This document shows, one piece after another, positions 59,715-64,000 of a DNA stretch of 64,000 bases. Source of the DNA: Kribbella capetownensis. Its GTDB lineage: Bacteria > Actinomycetota > Actinomycetes > Propionibacteriales > Kribbellaceae. The position numbers and the translations under genes were made by a program. Numbering within the stretch: position 1 is the stretch's first letter; the number at the start of each line of letters is the position of its first letter. The stretch is from contig NZ_SJKD01000002.1 in the NCBI RefSeq assembly GCF_004331485.1, positions 868,001-932,000 on the forward strand, read 5' to 3'. Below the pieces are notes generated by a model. It was not told the origin of the DNA. It searched no databases and saw only the letters and a list, made by a program, of their open reading frames with translations.

Positions 59715-60799
59715 GTGGATTCGGCCAACTCCGGCTCGAAGGCGTCGGCCGCCGCTTCGGGACGGCGGACGCGCTGGCCGGGCTGGACCTGACGATCGAG
59801 CGGGGCGAGTTCATCGCCCTGCTCGGCCCGTCCGGTTGCGGCAAGTCGACCGCGCTGAACTGCCTGGCCGGGTTGCTGCCGCTGACTGCCGGCAGCATCT
59901 GGCAGGACGAGCAGCGGATCGACACGCTGCCGCCGGAGAAGCGCGGCTTCGGCATGGTCTTCCAGAACTACGCGCTCTTCCCGCATTTGACCGTTCGCGA
60001 CAACATCGCCTTCGGTCTGCGCATGCGCCGACTGCCGAAGGACGAGGTACGGCGCCGGACGACCGCGGCGATCGAGATGGTCCGGCTCGAGGAGCACGCG
60101 AGCAAGCTGCCCGGACAGCTGTCCGGTGGTCAGCAGCAACGCGTCGCGATCGCCCGGGCGACTGTGCTCGAGCCGTCGCTGGTCCTGATGGACGAGCCGC
60201 TCAGCAACTTGGATGCCAAGCTCCGGTTGGAGATGCGGACCGAGATTCGTCGGCTGCACCAGTCGCTCGGCCTGACCACGGTCTACGTCACGCACGACCA
60301 GGAGGAGGCGCTCAGCATGGCCGACCGCCTGGTTGTGATGCGGGAGGGCCGGGTGCAACAGATCGGCACGCCCGAGGAGGTCCACACGACGCCGACCACC
60401 TGGCATGTCGCCGACTTCATGGGCTACCGCAACCTGCTGCCTCTCGCGGCGCAGAGCGTGGCCGGCGAGGTCGTGACAGTCCCACTCGGCGGTACGACGA
60501 TCGACGGCGTGGCGCAAGGTACGGTCGCGGCCGGTGAGGACGTGGTCGTGGCCGTGCGGCCTGAGGACGTGAAGCTCGGCAACGAAGGCCTGAAGGGTCT
60601 CGTCGAGGTGGTCGAGTACCAGGGCCGCGAGCTCGCGGTGGAGGTCGTGCTGGAGGACGGTACGCGTCTCCACGCCCGGACTGAACGCAAGGTCCAGGCC
60701 GGTGAGTCGGTGTCGGTTGCCATCGACCCGACCCGGCTGCTGGTGTACGCGTCCGACCGTCCCGCGGCGGAGCTGGTGACTGCGGGGCTCGCGGTATGA
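59711..60799 (+). CDS. ABC transporter ATP-binding protein with TOBE domain
   Basis: The 362-aa ATPase has Walker A GPSGCGKST (39-47), Q-loop VFQNYALFPH, signature LSGGQ (137-141), Walker B LVLMDEP (157-163) and switch His in VTHDQEEALSMADR. A TOBE-type regulatory domain (about 275-350) follows, with VVAVRPEDVKLG. This build is that of PotA/FbpC/MalK-type importers. GTG at 59711 overlaps the binding-protein stop by 4 bases. It would energise the two permeases downstream. Confidence 0.94.
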   Translation: MSGFGQLRLEGVGRRFGTADALAGLDLTIERGEFIALLGPSGCGKSTALNCLAGLLPLTAGSIWQDEQRIDTLPPEKRGFGMVFQNYALFPHLTVRDNIAFGLRMRRLPKDEVRRRTTAAIEMVRLEEHASKLPGQLSGGQQQRVAIARATVLEPSLVLMDEPLSNLDAKLRLEMRTEIRRLHQSLGLTTVYVTHDQEEALSMADRLVVMREGRVQQIGTPEEVHTTPTTWHVADFMGYRNLLPLAAQSVAGEVVTVPLGGTTIDGVAQGTVAAGEDVVVAVRPEDVKLGNEGLKGLVEVVEYQGRELAVEVVLEDGTRLHARTERKVQAGESVSVAIDPTRLLVYASDRPAAELVTAGLAV

Positions 60800-61680
60800 G
60801 CCAGACCGCGAGCTGGCAGCACCGGCTGGCCGAGCGCGGCGTCGACCGGCGGCTCTGGTTGTTGCTGCCGGCCACCGTCTTCGTGCTGCTGCTCTTCATC
60901 TACCCGTTCCTGTACGGGCTGAGCCTGTCGTTCCAGCCGCTGAAGGGCGGCGGGGCGCTGGCCAACTATCAGAAGTTCTTCAACGACGCCTATCAGCGCG
61001 ACACGATCGCCACCACGCTGAAGATCGCGCTGCCTGCGGCCCTGCTGAATGTGCTCGCCGCGGTGCCGATCGCGTTCCGGATGCGTGGCCGGTTCCGCGG
61101 CAAGCGGCTGCTCACGACGGTGCTCGTCGTACCGATCACGCTCGGCACGGTGCTGACGGCGCAGGGCCTGCTGAACTATCTCGGCCCGACCGGCTGGTTC
61201 AACCGGATTCTGATGGCCGTCCATCTGATCGACGACCCGATCCGGCTGACCAACAACTACTGGGGCGTGTTCTTCTCGCTCATCATCACCGGCTTCCCGT
61301 TCGCGTTCCTGCTGGTGCTGTCGTACCTGAGCGGGATCGACCCCACCCTCGAGCGGGCCGCGGCGACACTGGGCGCGTCCCGGGCGCAGCGGTTCCGCCG
61401 GATCACGCTGCCGCTGCTGGCTCCCGGGCTGGCGACGACGTTCCTGCTCACGTTCGTCCTCGCGTTCTCGGTCTTCCCGTCGGCGGTGCTGGTCGGTAAC
61501 CCGGCCGGATCGACCCGGGTGATCTCGCTGGCCGCGTACCAGGCGGCGTACGAGCAGTACGACTACGCCTACGCCTCGGCGATCGCGATGATCATGGGCG
61601 TGGTCGAGTTGGTCGTGGTGGCGATCGTGCTGCTGTGGCGGTCGCGGCTCTACACCGGATCGACAGGAGGCAAGGGATGA
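60796..61680 (+). CDS. ABC transporter permease
   Basis: The 294-aa protein has six membrane helices; the first (WLLLPATVFVLLLFIYPFLY) follows a short basic N-terminus. The binding-protein-dependent permease EAA loop appears as LERAAATLGASRAQRFRRITLPLLAPG. It overlaps the ATPase and the second permease by 4 bases each. It forms the heteromeric channel with the next gene product. Confidence 0.93.
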   Translation: MSQTASWQHRLAERGVDRRLWLLLPATVFVLLLFIYPFLYGLSLSFQPLKGGGALANYQKFFNDAYQRDTIATTLKIALPAALLNVLAAVPIAFRMRGRFRGKRLLTTVLVVPITLGTVLTAQGLLNYLGPTGWFNRILMAVHLIDDPIRLTNNYWGVFFSLIITGFPFAFLLVLSYLSGIDPTLERAAATLGASRAQRFRRITLPLLAPGLATTFLLTFVLAFSVFPSAVLVGNPAGSTRVISLAAYQAAYEQYDYAYASAIAMIMGVVELVVVAIVLLWRSRLYTGSTGGKG

Positions 61681-62513
61681 GCACGCGAGCCCTCAAGGCG
61701 ACGCCGACCGCCTGGCTCATCTGGGCCGTGGTGGTCTTCTTCTTCGTCAACCTGGCCGGTGTGGTCGGGTCGGTGCTGGTCAGCTCGTTCGGCCGCCGCT
61801 GGTTCGACACCTGGGTCCCGGACGGCTTCACCACCCAGTGGTACGGCGACGCATGGCACGAGTTCGGGTTGTTGCAGGTCATCTCCGTGACCCTGATCGC
61901 CTCGGGGCTGGTCGTCGTACTCTCGGTCCTCGTCGGCGCTCCGGCGGCGTACGTGCTGGCCCGGCAGGACTTTCCGGGCAAGCGGCTGGTGTACCTGACC
62001 TTCCTGCTACCGATCCTGATGCCACCGATCACGTACGGCATCCCGCTCGCGACCGTGCTGTACAAGTTCGGCTTCGCGGGTCATCTGTCCGGCGTGGTGC
62101 TGGCGAACCTGGTGCCGTCGGTGCCGTTCGTGATCCTGACCATGACGCCGTTCATCGAGCAGGTGGATCCGAAGATCGAGAGCGCGGCCCGGATGCTCGG
62201 GGCGAACACCCGCGCGGTGTTCCTGCGGATCCTCGCACCGCTGCTCGTGCCGGGCCTGCTGGCCTCAGCGATCTTGGTGCTGGTCCGTACCGTGGGGATG
62301 TTCGAGCTGACCTTCCTCACCGCCGGTCCGGACTCACAGACACTGGTGGTCGCGCTGTACTACTCGATGTCGGCGGCCGGGATCCGCGCCCAGCAGTCGG
62401 TCGACGCGATGGCAGTCATGTACACGGCGATGATGCTGGTGCTGCTCGTGGTCGCGCTGCGCTTCGTCAACCCCACACAGCTCGTCGCCCGTGTGAAGGA
62501 AGAACCCGAATGA
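61677..62513 (+). CDS. ABC transporter permease
   Basis: The 278-aa second permease has six membrane helices and the EAA loop IESAARMLGANTRAVFLRILAPLLVPG. It starts with an ATGA overlap with the first permease. A 7-codon open frame (62510-62533) overlaps its stop and ends inside the start region of the next gene, which may serve to couple translation. Confidence 0.92.
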   Translation: MSTRALKATPTAWLIWAVVVFFFVNLAGVVGSVLVSSFGRRWFDTWVPDGFTTQWYGDAWHEFGLLQVISVTLIASGLVVVLSVLVGAPAAYVLARQDFPGKRLVYLTFLLPILMPPITYGIPLATVLYKFGFAGHLSGVVLANLVPSVPFVILTMTPFIEQVDPKIESAARMLGANTRAVFLRILAPLLVPGLLASAILVLVRTVGMFELTFLTAGPDSQTLVVALYYSMSAAGIRAQQSVDAMAVMYTAMMLVLLVVALRFVNPTQLVARVKEEPE

Positions 62514-62529
62514 AAGCTGAGGTGCTCGC

Positions 62530-63906
62530 TTGAGCAGGCTGAGTCTCACCAACCTCCCCGTCGCCCCCGCGGTCGATCCGCGGGCGCTGTCGGTCGGCAT
62601 CGTCCATCTCGGGCTGGGGGCGTTCCATCGCGCCCACCAGGCCGTGGTCACCGAGCGGGCCGCGCTTGCAGCCGGCGACACGCGGTGGGGGATCACCGGG
62701 GTGAGCCAACGCTCGGGCAAGGTCCGCGACCAGCTGGCACCGCAGGACGGTCTGTACTCCGTTCTGGAGCGTGGACCGGGCGATCCGTCAGTGCAGGTGA
62801 TCGGCAGCATCCGTGTGGTCCTGACCGCCCCGGAGGATCCCGACGCTGTGGTGGCACGGATCGCGGATCCCGCGGTGTCCGTGGTCACGCTGACGGTGAC
62901 CGAGAAGGGGTACCGCGCGGCCGGTCACGGCCTCGACCTGGACGATCCCGAGATCCAGGCCGACCTGACCGGCCGCCCGCCGCGCACGGTGGTCGGGCAG
63001 CTCGCGGCCGCCCTGGCGCGCCGGGACGAGCCGTTGACGATCGTGTCGTGCGACAACCTGGTGGCCAACGGTCCGTTCCTGCGGAAGCTGGTGACGGACT
63101 ACTTCGAGGCCCTGGGCAAGGTTCCCGAGGTCTTCGAGGCGACCCGGTTCCCGGCCAGCATGGTCGACCGGATCGTGCCGGCGACTACCGACGCCGACCG
63201 TGACGAGGCGGCCCGGCTGCTCGGCGTACGGGACCAGGCGGTTGTGGTCGCGGAGCCGTTCCTGCAGTGGGTGATCGAGGACGACTTCGCGGGGGACCGG
63301 CCGGCGTGGGAGCGCGGTGGGGCAGTCCTCACCGGGGACGTGGCGCCGTGGGAGCAGGCCAAGCTGCGGATGCTCAACGCCACGCACTCGATGCTTGCCT
63401 ACCTCGGTGCGTTGCGCGGCTACGAAACCATCGCCGAGGCGGTGCGGGACGAGGAGCTGTCGGCGCTGGCACGTGAGCTGATGGTGGAGGACGTCGTACC
63501 GACGCTGAAGGCGCCGGACGGGCTGGATCTGACCGAGTACGGCGCGTCGGTCCTCGAGCGGTTCGCGAATCCGGCGTTGAAGCATCGGACCACGCAGGTC
63601 GCGATGGACGGGTCGGTGAAGCTACCGGTCCGGATGCTCGGGACGGTGCGCGACCGGCTGAATGCTGGTGCCGAGCCTCGGGTGATCTCGCTGGCCGTCG
63701 CTGCCTGGATGGTCTACGTGCTGAAGACGCCGATTGTCGACGATCCACAATCCGACCGGTTGAAGGCTGCGCTGGCGGGAGTCTGCGAGCCGGCCGCGGT
63801 CGTCGACGCGCTGCTCGGTGTCGACTCGGTGTTCACCCCCGACCTGCGCGACTCGACCGTCTTCCGCGAACTGCTGGTCGACCACGTCAGCTCCCTGACA
63901 ACCTGA
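62530..63906 (+). CDS. Mannitol dehydrogenase-family oxidoreductase, probably fructuronate reductase (UxuB-like)
   Basis: The 458-aa protein belongs to the long-chain polyol dehydrogenases: IVHLGLGAFHRAHQ (NAD binding), VTLTVTEKGY, SCDNLVANG, FPASMVDRIVPAT, EPFLQWVIEDDF and the catalytic Lys278, Asn283 and His286 in AKLRMLNATHS. In combination with uxaC, fructuronate reductase (fructuronate to mannonate) is the likely activity; mannitol or arabinitol dehydrogenase is the alternative. The start is TTG at 62530, with GAGGTG 8 bases upstream. A mannonate dehydratase (uxuA) would be expected beyond the window. Confidence 0.88.
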   Translation: MSRLSLTNLPVAPAVDPRALSVGIVHLGLGAFHRAHQAVVTERAALAAGDTRWGITGVSQRSGKVRDQLAPQDGLYSVLERGPGDPSVQVIGSIRVVLTAPEDPDAVVARIADPAVSVVTLTVTEKGYRAAGHGLDLDDPEIQADLTGRPPRTVVGQLAAALARRDEPLTIVSCDNLVANGPFLRKLVTDYFEALGKVPEVFEATRFPASMVDRIVPATTDADRDEAARLLGVRDQAVVVAEPFLQWVIEDDFAGDRPAWERGGAVLTGDVAPWEQAKLRMLNATHSMLAYLGALRGYETIAEAVRDEELSALARELMVEDVVPTLKAPDGLDLTEYGASVLERFANPALKHRTTQVAMDGSVKLPVRMLGTVRDRLNAGAEPRVISLAVAAWMVYVLKTPIVDDPQSDRLKAALAGVCEPAAVVDALLGVDSVFTPDLRDSTVFRELLVDHVSSLTT

Positions 63907-63913
63907 CCCCGCC

Positions 63914-64000
63914 CACTCACCGCTCCCGCCCACTCCCCACCACCCGCCGCCCGCCGCACGCCACCCGCCGCCCGCCGCCCACCGCCCACCGCCCGCCGCC
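63914..64000. repeat. C-rich low-complexity tract (CCGCC/CCACC repeats) at the window edge
   Basis: After the dehydrogenase stop, the plus strand is an almost pure C/G tract built on CCGCCCACC, CCGCCGCC and ACCGCCC units with almost no T. It reads as a degenerate short tandem repeat and continues to the end of the window. No gene is visible in it. Confidence 0.7.

Noticed and set aside
1..64000. tRNA, rRNA, CRISPR, insertion sequences or phage genes
   Set aside because: None was found on reading both strands: no cloverleaf sequences, no regularly spaced direct repeats and no transposase or integrase motifs.

Overview
The window is high-GC DNA (roughly 70%) from an actinomycete. GTG starts are frequent, neighbouring genes often share 4-base ATGA or GTGA overlaps, and the gene families are typical of the phylum: a DUF3043 protein, a PspA/PspAA pair, and a small family (69 aa) beginning with Ser-Trp-Ser-Trp. 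A Kribbella- or Nocardioides-like soil actinobacterium would fit, but the genus is only a guess. No tRNA, rRNA, CRISPR array, insertion sequence or phage gene is visible.

Left end (1-8.8 kb). A minus-strand vitamin B12 unit starts with a cobalamin riboswitch (about 5512-5625). It continues through a secreted protein, EcfT, a fused double-ATPase EcfA, an S component and cobU, and ends in cobS, which runs off the window. Upstream on the same strand are a DUF3043 membrane protein, an aldo/keto reductase and the 69-aa protein. pspA and pspAA follow on the plus strand.

Main body (8.9-55.8 kb). About 47 kb is devoted to making, exporting and processing a cell-surface polysaccharide. Many components occur twice or more: two initiating sugar-phosphate transferases (8993, 39776), two flippases (32477, 43977), two O-antigen-ligase/polymerase-like proteins (14476, 52911), three Wzz/BY-kinase-like proteins with eroded P-loops (15720, 17351, 51281), and two surface-anchored beta-helix proteins (11629, 54234). 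From the divergent promoter near 27.3-27.45 kb one long operon runs left. It holds an AlgD-like sugar dehydrogenase, a GT4, an AsnB-type amidotransferase, a bi-domain oxidoreductase, a heparinase II/III-family protein, two Wzz-like proteins, a polymerase/ligase, a GT4, a beta-helix protein and a small sigma-linked protein. Another operon runs right. It holds an SDR epimerase, a C-methyltransferase, a sugar-1-phosphate cytidylyltransferase, a PIG-L deacetylase, a methyltransferase-like paralogue without a recognisable SAM pocket, a flippase, a GT2, a pyruvyl transferase, an RmlC-like epimerase, a class III aminotransferase and a 2OG-Fe(II) oxygenase-like protein. A second block (39.8-45.25 kb) makes GDP-L-fucose (gmd, fcl) and carries a WecB/TagA/CpsF transferase. 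Three large secreted beta-propeller paralogues (45.5-51.1 kb) come next, followed by the third Wzz-like protein, the second ligase and the beta-helix lipoprotein.

Right end (55.8-63.9 kb). This is a LacI-regulated hexuronate catabolic cluster: uxaC facing a lacI gene, then a lipoprotein-dependent ABC importer and a polyol/fructuronate dehydrogenase. Next to a locus with a uronate-forming dehydrogenase, an amidotransferase and a polysaccharide-lyase-fold protein, it suggests a uronate-containing polymer whose synthesis, trimming and possible re-use are encoded side by side. That link is inference.
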